Virus record (IMG/VR): IMGVR_UViG_3300004770_000039
Coordinates: 1-41,871 of that record
Length of the DNA: 41,871 bases
Source of the DNA: a virus
Direction: 5' to 3' (one strand)
The notes beneath the pieces were generated by a model that worked only from the letters and a program-made list of their open reading frames with translations, was not told where the DNA came from and did no database searches. Below are positions 32,480-39,513 of this stretch, one piece after another (position 1 is the first letter of the stretch; the number at the start of each line of letters is the position of its first letter). A program made the translations under genes and the position numbers.

Positions 32480-34362
32480 TATGCGACTCCTACTATTTCA
32501 CAAACCCCAGCAGTACAACTAAGCTCTTGAGTACCTGTTGTTGTATCTTCCTCTTCTTTAAGGTTAGACCAATCAATAACTGGAAACTCTTTTACTAAAG
32601 TATGATACTCTTCTTCTGTGATCTCTTGATATGGTGCTTGTTTATAAACGTGATCAGAGTGTGGTAATAATGACACACCAGATACTCCATCAAAGTTATT
32701 ATAAATCCATGCACCTACTTCCATAAACTCATCATCTTTATAGTACACAGTGATTGATGGATTATGTTCTGTCCAATACTTTTGATAAATACTATATAGT
32801 TTAAGTTGCTCTAAAGCATTAGTCTCATTACGTGTTACACCTGATTGGCTTCCTTGTTGTGGGAAACTGAACACTGTAATGTCGCTTGGCTTTGTAACGT
32901 CGGGCTCACTAGGCACCCCTGAATCTTTAAAGAACTTGGTGAGTGGATCTTTGTTATCCATTCGTACAGTCCTAATATAATGTTTACTGTAAGCAGGATG
33001 AATGCCAGAACTGCAACCAACCAACTGACTAACAGTCCCTGAAGGCTTAACAGTAGTGATAGCAGCAGACTGAGGTATGCCAAGCTTAGTAGACCATTCC
33101 TTATTGACTTCAATTGCATATTCACGTAACTCCGTTAACCATGTTGCACACTCTGTAGTAGGTTTACTTAGTACTGGATGATCCATAATACCTGTCATAC
33201 TAACACCAAGCAAACGTTCCTCTTCTTGATTCTTTCTCCACTCAGCCCTTAGGTATCTAAAGTTTGTAAGGGTGGATTGGAATGTACCGATAATGGTTGC
33301 GATGCGGATCTTTTCTTTGAGGTCAGCAAGGGTATCATTCTCCCTGATGACAACTTCACTGAGATTACACAACCCCTTAGATCGCAGGATAATTTCTCCG
33401 CAAGGGTTTGTACCATACTCAAAGCCGTCAACATCTCGTCTTCCGTTAGAGATTGCTTTCTTAGTAGCTGCAACTCTATTGAATATTCCTCGTTCTCCAC
33501 TCTTCGACTCATATAACGTACCCCACTCTTTTAAGAAGATACCTACATCAGGTTTCTCTGTATATGCTACTGAGTTATTGGCAAGAGCCCGTTGCACATT
33601 ACCTTCCCACCAAGCTCCGTTCTTTGCGTTACGCATTCTGTCGTCAGTGAGGTTTGACAAGCTAATAAGAGCACTACGACGCACACCACCAACAATGACA
33701 ATATCAGCAACTTTACATACGAGATCATGACACTCCAAACTATTTAGTTTTCGTCCAGCAGCCTTTTTAAAAGTATGGACCGTGAATTCGAACAATTCCT
33801 CAAGAGGTTTCGGGCCAGATGCTCTACCTCCAAAAGTTTTGAGTCTAGTTCCTGCACTTCGGACTCCTGATACATCCCATTTCGGAACTCTTCCAGAATA
33901 GAGTAAGCTAATAAGCTCACGGTAACTTGAAGCCCAACCAATTCTCGAATCTTTGACTCTAATTGTTGTATCGGTGTCATGGAATTCCTCAGCAATGACA
34001 GGTAAATTGTTTGTAAATTGTCGTTCTACAGAGAAGCCTACACCAGTACCACACATTAGAACATACATTACTTCATCAAATGCTTTAGCATTATCAATAG
34101 CAATAAAGCTACAGTTATAACCAGCAATTTCATCACGTTCTAAAGCAGGACCTGCAGTCATAAGACAACGCATAGAAGGCATTACTTTTAATTCACGAAT
34201 AGCTTTGTTTACATCTTTATCAGGAAACTCAGGAAAGCGTCCTTTAAAGAAGTCAGTATATCGTGTTACTGTTTCTTCCCATGTTTCTCGACGACCTTCT
34301 GTTGGAATCCAACGTGCATATCGTGAGGCATGGATAAATCTTTGATACTCAGTTAAAGCCAT
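32479..34362 (-). CDS. nrdJ: Class II (B12-dependent) ribonucleotide reductase
   Basis: The 627-residue protein fits the monomeric adenosylcobalamin-dependent reductase that makes deoxyribonucleotides with or without oxygen. Active-site marks: Cys84 in 'GYNCSFI', Cys321 and Glu323 in 'TNPCGEI', Cys332 in 'GLCNLSEV', a phosphate-binding 'TTVKPSGTVSQL', and the C-terminal redox pair 'CTAGVCE'. It is shorter than the Lactobacillus enzyme (about 740), as phage versions often are. The start overlaps the upstream small gene. It would supply dNTPs for the replication genes in the same block, relying on host cobalamin. Confidence 0.93.
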   Translation of the reverse strand: MALTEYQRFIHASRYARWIPTEGRRETWEETVTRYTDFFKGRFPEFPDKDVNKAIRELKVMPSMRCLMTAGPALERDEIAGYNCSFIAIDNAKAFDEVMYVLMCGTGVGFSVERQFTNNLPVIAEEFHDTDTTIRVKDSRIGWASSYRELISLLYSGRVPKWDVSGVRSAGTRLKTFGGRASGPKPLEELFEFTVHTFKKAAGRKLNSLECHDLVCKVADIVIVGGVRRSALISLSNLTDDRMRNAKNGAWWEGNVQRALANNSVAYTEKPDVGIFLKEWGTLYESKSGERGIFNRVAATKKAISNGRRDVDGFEYGTNPCGEIILRSKGLCNLSEVVIRENDTLADLKEKIRIATIIGTFQSTLTNFRYLRAEWRKNQEEERLLGVSMTGIMDHPVLSKPTTECATWLTELREYAIEVNKEWSTKLGIPQSAAITTVKPSGTVSQLVGCSSGIHPAYSKHYIRTVRMDNKDPLTKFFKDSGVPSEPDVTKPSDITVFSFPQQGSQSGVTRNETNALEQLKLYSIYQKYWTEHNPSITVYYKDDEFMEVGAWIYNNFDGVSGVSLLPHSDHVYKQAPYQEITEEEYHTLVKEFPVIDWSNLKEEEDTTTGTQELSCTAGVCEIVGVA

Positions 34363-34535
34363 TAGTAATCCTCATCTGTTGTAAGCTCTTTATTAAAGTA
34401 ATCATACTTTTCTTCTATACGATCAAAGAAAGCCTCTACTAAATCAAATGAATCAATATTCAGAATCTCTAGTAGAGTAATTTCATCATATTGTTCTGCT
34501 AGCTTTTTAGTTATTTCCTGCAGAGTCAATGTCAT
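34362..34535 (-). CDS. Small acidic hypothetical protein
   Basis: A 57-residue frame (MTLTLQEITKKLAEQYDEIT), very acidic, with 'FFDRIEEKYDYFNKELTTDE'. It begins inside the end of the inner spanin gene (29-nt overlap) and ends on the reductase ATG. Its helical acidic nature is all that can be said. Confidence 0.62.
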   Translation of the reverse strand: MTLTLQEITKKLAEQYDEITLLEILNIDSFDLVEAFFDRIEEKYDYFNKELTTDEDY

Positions 34536-35031
34536 GCCATGCTTCCTTATCCCACTTAATAATTGCTTCTATTTGTTGTCTAAAGCCATTACATATTTCA
34601 TCATTCTTCAATTTGTTTTCGAAGACGTCGTCGATAGTAACGGTACTGGGGGAGCTGGTGGTTTCAGTAACTCTTGCGGAATTCTCGGGCACTGGGCTGA
34701 AGAGACCTTTACTGGAGTCATCCCACAACTTGATACCATCAGCAGTAATATTACACTTACTAGTATATATTTTAACATGTTTTAACTCCTCTGTCAATTT
34801 CTGATACGTATTATCTTTTGTAGCAATAATTTGTTGATATTCACTAATGGCTTTTCGTGCTTGTAAGTCATTTTGTTGTATCGTTTGAACAAGTTTAGCA
34901 TACTCTTGTGCCTCTTTAGCCTTATCAAACTTACCTTTAACATAATAACCTCCTATAAAGCTACCAATCACCATCACTAAAATTAAGACCCATTTGTACG
35001 GGTTTAACATCGTCATCAAATTTGTTAGCAT
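34507..35031 (-). CDS. Inner-membrane spanin (Rz-like)
   Basis: The 174-residue protein has one N-terminal transmembrane helix ('WVLILVMVIGSFIGGYYV', about 14-31), a periplasmic coiled coil ('GKFDKAKEAQEYAKLVQT' to about residue 85), then 'ADGIKLWDDSSKG', which recalls Rz proteins. It would fuse inner and outer membranes at lysis with the lipoprotein nested in its own gene. The ATG at 35031 follows GGAGA inside the DUF3310 gene (71-nt overlap). A spanin in the leftward replication block, far from holin and lysozyme, is unusual. Confidence 0.82.
   Translation of the reverse strand: MLTNLMTMLNPYKWVLILVMVIGSFIGGYYVKGKFDKAKEAQEYAKLVQTIQQNDLQARKAISEYQQIIATKDNTYQKLTEELKHVKIYTSKCNITADGIKLWDDSSKGLFSPVPENSARVTETTSSPSTVTIDDVFENKLKNDEICNGFRQQIEAIIKWDKEAWHDIDSAGNN
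34608..34778 (-). CDS. Outer-membrane spanin lipoprotein (Rz1-like), nested
   Basis: A 56-residue frame wholly inside the inner spanin gene in another frame. The ATG at 34778 follows GAGGAG. 'MLKYILVSVILLLMVSSC' is a lipoprotein signal with a lipobox ending at Cys18. The mature part is short and Pro-rich ('CPRIPQELLKPPAPPVP'), the hallmark of Rz1. Nesting of Rz1 in Rz is classic lambda-type architecture. Confidence 0.88.
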   Translation of the reverse strand: MLKYILVSVILLLMVSSCGMTPVKVSSAQCPRIPQELLKPPAPPVPLLSTTSSKTN

Positions 35032-35269
35032 AAATTGTCTCCATTTGAATTAATATGTCAATAAAGTGTTTAGCCTTTTGTAAGTCTTGGATACCACCTT
35101 TATTGCGCCATCTACATAAATACTTAATAGCAGTAGCTTCTAAGTACGGAATATTGTTTCTAAAGCAGAATTCTACTGGTTGGATTTCGAACTCTTTGTA
35201 ATGATCACCACCAACTTGCACATCTAATGCAGAAAGTGATGATAGTAGTAAGTCATCTTTATTGCCCAT
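34961..35269 (-). CDS. DUF3310 protein
   Basis: The 102-residue protein has the DUF3310 signature: 'VGGDHYKEFEIQPVEF' and 'EATAIKYLCRWRNKGGIQDL' followed by 'KAKHFIDILI'. This family is common in phages and sometimes labelled nucleotide kinase, though it lacks a Walker motif. A role in phage nucleotide metabolism or replication is likely but unproven. Its start overlaps the phosphoesterase gene by 11 nt. Confidence 0.85.
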   Translation of the reverse strand: MGNKDDLLLSSLSALDVQVGGDHYKEFEIQPVEFCFRNNIPYLEATAIKYLCRWRNKGGIQDLQKAKHFIDILIQMETIYANKFDDDVKPVQMGLNFSDGDW

Positions 35270-36026
35270 ATGTTCTCCGTAAGTAATCTAATGAAACTGC
35301 CATTTCATCAAAGGAACCGTCACTAACTTCGTGGAGCATGTAAAACCCCCGCCAATGTTCATTTCCTTGAGGACCCATGTAACCTTCATTATGTTCATAA
35401 CAACTCCCTGCAATAATAGCTGTCATCTCTTTGCCATCAGCACGACGTGCATAAGCAATCTGTCTACCCTGTTGGTGCCCTGCAAAGCAGGACATATGCT
35501 TTTTAGTTAACAACATTTGAGCACTGATTACAGGGCGTCCCATGACACCAGAAGTAAAATAGTGAGAATAAGCAACACCATCAATCACCACCACTTCAAG
35601 GAATGGATGAACTTCCCAACCAAAAGTTTCATAAGCAAGATCCTTAATGCCAATGAGTCCATCAAGTTTGCGATCATACTCTATAGCCCTTTCAATACGT
35701 TCTTCGTGGTTACCTAATGTAAGAACCAATCTAGGGTTCCATCGTTGTTTGTGGTTAGCTTTAAGCTTCTCTTGTTCTTCAAGGATAGGTTTCATTAATG
35801 CTCGCATCCCTTTACGGGCTGCCTTAATGTCAGCAGTATATGTTCTACCTTCAAAAGACTTCTTACCAATATCATAGCTAGATAGAGACGGCATGTCAGC
35901 AAAGTCCCCAATGCAGACAATCACATCAGGTTTTTTCTCCGCTGCATACTGACCAATCCAACTTAGATATTCCACACTATGACCAGGCTTTACTTGGCAA
36001 TCAGGAATAACTAAGTGTTTACTCAT
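35259..36026 (-). CDS. Calcineurin-like metallophosphoesterase
   Basis: The 255-residue protein has the metal ligands of the family in order: 'LVIPDCQV' (Asp9), 'CIGDFAD' (38-44), 'TLGNHEERIE' near residue 105, His in 'YSHYF', and 'FAGHQQGR'. Such phage enzymes hydrolyse phosphodiesters or nucleotides; the substrate cannot be read here. I chose the ATG at 36026 (MSKHLVIPDCQ), which has an AGAGGA site and overlaps the preceding stop by 4 nt, over an upstream start. Confidence 0.88.
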   Translation of the reverse strand: MSKHLVIPDCQVKPGHSVEYLSWIGQYAAEKKPDVIVCIGDFADMPSLSSYDIGKKSFEGRTYTADIKAARKGMRALMKPILEEQEKLKANHKQRWNPRLVLTLGNHEERIERAIEYDRKLDGLIGIKDLAYETFGWEVHPFLEVVVIDGVAYSHYFTSGVMGRPVISAQMLLTKKHMSCFAGHQQGRQIAYARRADGKEMTAIIAGSCYEHNEGYMGPQGNEHWRGFYMLHEVSDGSFDEMAVSLDYLRRTYGQ

Positions 36027-36184
36027 TTTGTATCCTCTTTCATACATTTTAAAGACCAGAAAGCTACCCAAAAAACACTAAGTAGTTGCCACATTGCTGG
36101 AATCATAGGTCCTTGAAAAGTAAATATACAACCAATAAGTAATATTAAAACTCCTAAAATATTTCCTATAGCAAATTTACTCAT
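36023..36184 (-). CDS. Small membrane protein
   Basis: A 53-residue frame with two hydrophobic segments ('IGNILGVLILLIGCIFTF', 'MWQLLSVFWVAFWSLKCM'). I chose the ATG at 36184, preceded by GAGAGAGA; an earlier ATG at 36235 would add 17 polar residues. It is joined to the phosphoesterase by a 4-nt overlap. Unknown function. Confidence 0.55.
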   Translation of the reverse strand: MSKFAIGNILGVLILLIGCIFTFQGPMIPAMWQLLSVFWVAFWSLKCMKEDTK

Positions 36185-36269
36185 TTGTATCTCTCTCTCA
36201 TTTAACATTGCATCTGCTATTTTATAAGACAACATAGCTAACACATCAGGTTCAATTACTTTAGTTGGG

Positions 36270-36398
36270 TCATTCGGAATTTGTTTTATTGCGAGCTAAT
36301 CGTTCTTTATCCAATTTCATTTGCATACTAATACAAATCACGCCTAGGATAATTATTATTAATCCCACGCCCAATGCTATGTAATTTTCAATCGGCAT
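36270..36398 (-). CDS. Small single-pass membrane protein
   Basis: A 42-residue frame starting after an AGGTGG site: 'YIALGVGLIIIILGVICISM' forms one membrane helix, followed by a charged tail 'QMKLDKERLARNKTNSE'. Many such mini membrane proteins lie in phage early regions. Function unknown. Confidence 0.55.
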   Translation of the reverse strand: MPIENYIALGVGLIIIILGVICISMQMKLDKERLARNKTNSE

Positions 36399-36411
36399 GA
36401 TCCACCTCTAC

Positions 36412-36606
36412 TCATGATACTAACCCACCCATTTCTTTAAACAAATCTAACTCTTGTTCTACTTGATCTGCTGCAATTGTATATACACCTCGACGAACCA
36501 ATTCTTTAATACTAAAGTCCATTAAGAACGCAGCTTCATTCTGGTCTACATGAAAGTTAAAGTCTAAAGAACCATCTTCATTTTGAACACAATCTGATAT
36601 AATCAC
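36412..36606 (-). CDS. Small conserved phage protein
   Basis: A 64-residue protein read from GTG at 36606, with AAGGA eight bases upstream. 'QNEDGSLDFNFHVDQNEAAF' and 'LMDFSIKELVRRGVYTI' resemble a small phage family with a beta hairpin and one helix. It overlaps the end of the junction endonuclease gene by 29 nt. No role is known. Confidence 0.62.
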   Translation of the reverse strand: MIISDCVQNEDGSLDFNFHVDQNEAAFLMDFSIKELVRRGVYTIAADQVEQELDLFKEMGGLVS

Positions 36607-36961
36607 TGAGCCAATCCTTTCTATAGTCCAACCAAGGGAACCCGTTAGCTTCCGCCCACATCCAATAGGTTGTCTTACTCCGTTTAGTTATCTTGTTATC
36701 TGGATTCATAAACAGAAAGATCACAGTTACGTCAGGGTTATCCTGCTTGAACCATACCATTTTCTGTCTTGTATCTAAGTCTAACTTACCTTTTGCTTCT
36801 AGATAAATCTTCTTACGCCCAGTCTTAAAGTCAGGTATATACTTTCTATCCTTAGCAGGCTGAGTGTAGTTGAACTTATCAGGTTCATACTTCGTCGATG
36901 GAAATCGGTCCTTCAAGATCTTCCAGACTTGTTCCTCCAACTTGCTTTTGAATAATGGCAT
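36578..36961 (-). CDS. Holliday-junction endonuclease (T7 endonuclease I-like)
   Basis: The 127-residue protein matches T7 gp3: 'LEEQVWKILK' with an early Glu, 'YIPDF' (Asp44), 'IYLEAKG' (Glu55, Lys57) and 'KITKRSKTTYWMWAEANGFP'. It cuts branched DNA before packaging and may help degrade host DNA. The ATG at 36961 (MPLFKSKLEE) is preferred to one at 37018 because it gives the family's usual N-terminus and has GGAAAG upstream. It overlaps the exonuclease gene by 77 nt. Confidence 0.9.
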   Translation of the reverse strand: MPLFKSKLEEQVWKILKDRFPSTKYEPDKFNYTQPAKDRKYIPDFKTGRKKIYLEAKGKLDLDTRQKMVWFKQDNPDVTVIFLFMNPDNKITKRSKTTYWMWAEANGFPWLDYRKDWLSDYIRLCSK

Positions 36962-37619
36962 TGTATATATCTTTCCAATCTTCACCAGGGTTACGTCTAA
37001 TCCAAAGGACTCGACCATTCATTAGAAACTCTTCATCGTTACTATACGCATAGCGTACTGCATTAAACATTGCTTGGTCTGTAACACAACCACTGAGAAT
37101 GCTTTCTGCTTTCTTTGGACCAATTCCAGGGATACCTTTGATGTTATCGCTGCGATCACCTGTAAGACATTGCATGTAGAAATGCTTTAGTCCTTGTAAG
37201 TACTCAACACGTTGAAACTCTTTCTTAACAAAGTTATAATGTTCACCAGGGATCATTAGTAAATCTTTATCAATAGTACAAATGATTGTCTCTTCTGTTT
37301 GGTTAATACCAAGAGCGTCATCTGCTTCTTGACCATCACATATCTCTGCGTTGAACTCTTTAACTAAGTAGTCTCTAATCTTTTGTAACCAGAATGGTTT
37401 CTCTTTAGGTCTGTGAGCCTTGTACTCTGGGTAGATAGCGTAACGGAAGTTATCTTTACCTGTTAGAAATACTCGGTACTCATCTGCATAGGTATTAAAG
37501 AGGATGTCATCAATTATGTCTTCGACCTTACTGAAGACCCAATCTTCTGAATCATCCTCTTCACATACACAAGCAGCCCTATAAGCAACGATATCACCGT
37601 CAATTAGGGCTTGAACCAT
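36885..37619 (-). CDS. 5'-3' exonuclease (FEN / T7 gp6-like)
   Basis: The 244-residue protein has the metal-binding series of flap nucleases: 'ALIDGDIVAYRA' (Asp7, Asp9), 'YKAHRPKEK', 'CDGQEADDALG', 'CTIDKDLLMIPG', and 'CLTGDRSDNIKGIPGIGPKK', a helix-hairpin-helix. It would remove RNA primers and supply nucleotides from host DNA. The start shares a TAATG with the ssDNA-binding gene. Confidence 0.92.
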   Translation of the reverse strand: MVQALIDGDIVAYRAACVCEEDDSEDWVFSKVEDIIDDILFNTYADEYRVFLTGKDNFRYAIYPEYKAHRPKEKPFWLQKIRDYLVKEFNAEICDGQEADDALGINQTEETIICTIDKDLLMIPGEHYNFVKKEFQRVEYLQGLKHFYMQCLTGDRSDNIKGIPGIGPKKAESILSGCVTDQAMFNAVRYAYSNDEEFLMNGRVLWIRRNPGEDWKDIYNAIIQKQVGGTSLEDLEGPISIDEV

Positions 37620-38164
37620 TATAGAATCACATCATCTTGCATGTCATCAAAGTCTAATGAAGGAGACTTAGCTTCTTCTTTCTTCTGATCAAACACATAA
37701 GCTTCAAACTCTTTAGCTAAGGCAATGATGCTATCAGCTGGTAGTGCTGACTTTGCACCGACAGACAGAGCTCCGATTGCTGCTGACAAAGAGGATTGAC
37801 GCACAATGTACACTTGACGTGCTGCTCGTTCTTCTTTTGTTTCGTAGTTAGATCCTGTAACTCGTCCTGTACTTGCTGCATTAGTTGTTGGAGCTTTTTC
37901 TTGTACGGCTCCGCCTCCGTCTGCTCCGATTGCTGTCCATTGCCAGTAACCATTGTCATCCTTTGTTGTTGTTACATTTACTTGATCACCCTTTGTTAGA
38001 CCCTTAATGTGATTGAACACACTTGGATTACTAAACGACATTAACTTTTTAGTAGCTGTTTGACCGTTGTCACCTTTGTATGTGACTTCGATTGACTGGT
38101 AACTGCGACCATTCTTAGCTGCGTGAGTATTAGGTGTACCTACATCAATAATATTAATTAGCAT
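37619..38164 (-). CDS. Single-stranded DNA-binding protein
   Basis: The 181-residue protein has an OB-fold-like N-terminal 90 residues ('GRSYQSIEVTYKGDNGQTAT', 'GDQVNVTTTKDDNGYWQWTA'), a Thr/Ala/Ser linker, a helix and an acidic tail 'LDFDDMQDDVIL' typical of SSB partner-recruiting tips. Its place between polymerase and exonuclease genes supports a replication role. The start overlaps the polymerase stop by 11 nt. Confidence 0.8.
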   Translation of the reverse strand: MLINIIDVGTPNTHAAKNGRSYQSIEVTYKGDNGQTATKKLMSFSNPSVFNHIKGLTKGDQVNVTTTKDDNGYWQWTAIGADGGGAVQEKAPTTNAASTGRVTGSNYETKEERAARQVYIVRQSSLSAAIGALSVGAKSALPADSIIALAKEFEAYVFDQKKEEAKSPSLDFDDMQDDVIL

Positions 38165-38872
38165 TAACTATCTCCATATTGCCCCAATTAGGTCCAACTT
38201 GACATTCAACCCGCATAGGTAGATTAAATTTAACTCCGAACAACTTCTCAAAGTTAGCTGGTATATCAGTGAAACACTTATCAACTAATTTAACCATACT
38301 TATATTATCGCATACTTGATCATCTATGTCAAGGATAATAGAATCGTGTACGGTATTAATTAGTTTTACTCCTTGTACTCCTTTAAGTCTGTTGGATAAG
38401 CTAACTCGTGCGATGGACATGAGGTCCGCTCCAAGCCCTTGTACAGGGTAGTTAAGGATTTTGGTCCTGGGCCACTTGACTTTTCCATAGGCAACTTCTG
38501 GTTCGTAGTTGTAGATGCGGCCTGTTGGCATAATGAGCTTTCGATCTTTTTTAACTTGGTCGACAATCTTTGTATGCCATTTGCCAAGCCCATCGTATTT
38601 ACTATAGAACTCTCCAATGACTCGCTCCCAGAATTGTTCTCCGCCAATGTCTTTAAAGTTAGGATCATTAGCATAAGAGTATGCAGATCCTCCGTAGATA
38701 AGACGGAATACGAACGTTTTAGCAACGAGTCTACTTGGTAGACCAAACCGCTTTTGGTTGTCTGTGTGTTGATCGACATTGTCCCATATCTCCTTAATAG
38801 CTGTTTGATCTTGACTTAAGAAGGTAGCACATACCCACTCAAGTGCTTTGCGTCTGCTTGTATTAATGACAT
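38154..38872 (-). CDS. polA: DNA polymerase I, C-terminal fragment (separately started, apparent frameshift)
   Basis: This piece holds the rest of a family A polymerase. ATG at 38872 follows AAGGAGG and reads 'MSLIQADAK', which is motif A with its catalytic Asp. Then the frame is lost: the continuation 'ALEWVCATFLSQDQ' lies in the -1 frame, and one more A in the run at 38847-38849 would restore it. After that come the O-helix 'RLVAKTFVFRLIYGGSAYSY' (motif B) and 'INTVHDSIILDI' (motif C). Repaired length is 239 residues. Either the base is a sequencing error, or a programmed slip is used, or the gene is damaged. Confidence 0.82.
38304..38332 (-). promoter_or_regulatory. Internal leftward sigma70 promoter
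   Basis: Minus strand TTGACA (38332-38327), 17-bp spacer, GATAAT (38309-38304). It lies within the polymerase C-terminal fragment and would drive the ssDNA-binding, exonuclease and endonuclease genes. Confidence 0.65.
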
Positions 38873-38876
38873 TTAG

Positions 38877-39305
38877 CTACCCTCCTTCAAGGACTGAATT
38901 ACAAAATTGAATGAGTTCTTCCTTAGTAGAATCCCATTTCATACTATTTGCTAAGGAACTAATAACCCTAATATTATCTTTAGTATAACCTTTACTTGGA
39001 TCTATTCTATCAATAGAAGGTCTATATCTTTTAGATGTCATAGGTTGTTTCATAATAGGACATAAGTCAGGAATAATAATATCACTTTCAACTAAAGAAA
39101 ATTCTAAACCTTTTTTAATTGCTCTAGCTTTAGCATATTTTAATAGGTATTTAATATTGTTTTCATTTTTAGTTTTATGGTAATACTCTCGTCCTAGTTT
39201 TTGTTTATGTTCTTTATTAGTTTCTCTCCATTTTTTATTAGCAGCTAGATCTCTTTCTTTATTTTTAAGATAGTCTGCCCTACGTTTGTTGGAATCATAT
39301 GCCAT
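38877..39305 (-). CDS. HNH homing endonuclease inserted in the polymerase gene
   Basis: The 142-residue protein has a basic helical DNA-binding start ('RADYLKNKERDLAANKKWRE') and an HNH core: 'PDLCPIMKQPM', 'SIDRIDPSKGYTKDNIRVIS' and 'LANSMKWDSTKEEL'. Free-standing HNH enzymes of this type cut intact copies of the target gene and spread by repair. It lies exactly where the polymerase is interrupted and has its own promoter. Its end provides the ribosome site for the polymerase C-terminal fragment. Confidence 0.9.
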   Translation of the reverse strand: MAYDSNKRRADYLKNKERDLAANKKWRETNKEHKQKLGREYYHKTKNENNIKYLLKYAKARAIKKGLEFSLVESDIIIPDLCPIMKQPMTSKRYRPSIDRIDPSKGYTKDNIRVISSLANSMKWDSTKEELIQFCNSVLEGG

Positions 39306-39334
39306 ATGTATACCCTTTCTTAGTATATGTATAT

Positions 39335-39363
39335 ATTATAACATACAATTCCATTCTTGTTAA
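39335..39363 (-). promoter_or_regulatory. Promoter of the homing endonuclease
   Basis: Minus strand TTAACA (39363-39358), 17-bp spacer, TATAAT (39340-39335). The start point is about 20 nt before the HNH ATG. It would also transcribe the polymerase C-terminal fragment. Confidence 0.68.
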
Positions 39364-39513
39364 CTATTTCTTGCCTGCAATAAGCTCATTTACATCCTCA
39401 ATCTGTTCTTGTAATTTAATGTTGTTAAACTTTTCTTCTGCACTGTACTCATCAAACTCACGTGCATAGTCTAAATCTGTTTGACCGTATACATCATTAA
39501 ATTCTTTAGCCAT
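39364..39513 (-). CDS. Small acidic protein in the polymerase interruption
   Basis: A 49-residue frame starting MAKEFNDVYGQTDLDYAREF after a GGGAG site that lies in the last codons of the polymerase N-terminal piece (8-nt overlap). It is acidic and helical ('EEKFNNIKLQEQIEDVNELI'). It may have come with the homing endonuclease or been a neighbouring phage gene. Function unknown. Confidence 0.55.
   Translation of the reverse strand: MAKEFNDVYGQTDLDYAREFDEYSAEEKFNNIKLQEQIEDVNELIAGKK

Noticed and set aside
33272-33730. A 152-codon frame opposite the reductase.
   Set aside because: It lies antisense to a clear enzyme gene and has no ribosome site or recognisable domain.
34529-34804. Plus-strand frames of 83-91 codons across the spanin genes.
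   Set aside because: They are antisense to the two overlapping spanin frames, whose constrained sequence keeps the opposite strand open by chance.
38873-39505. Group I intron in the polymerase gene.
   Set aside because: Both pieces have their own stop or start with a ribosome site, and I could not recognise the P/Q/R/S core helices. A free-standing split is simpler, though RT-PCR is needed to exclude splicing.
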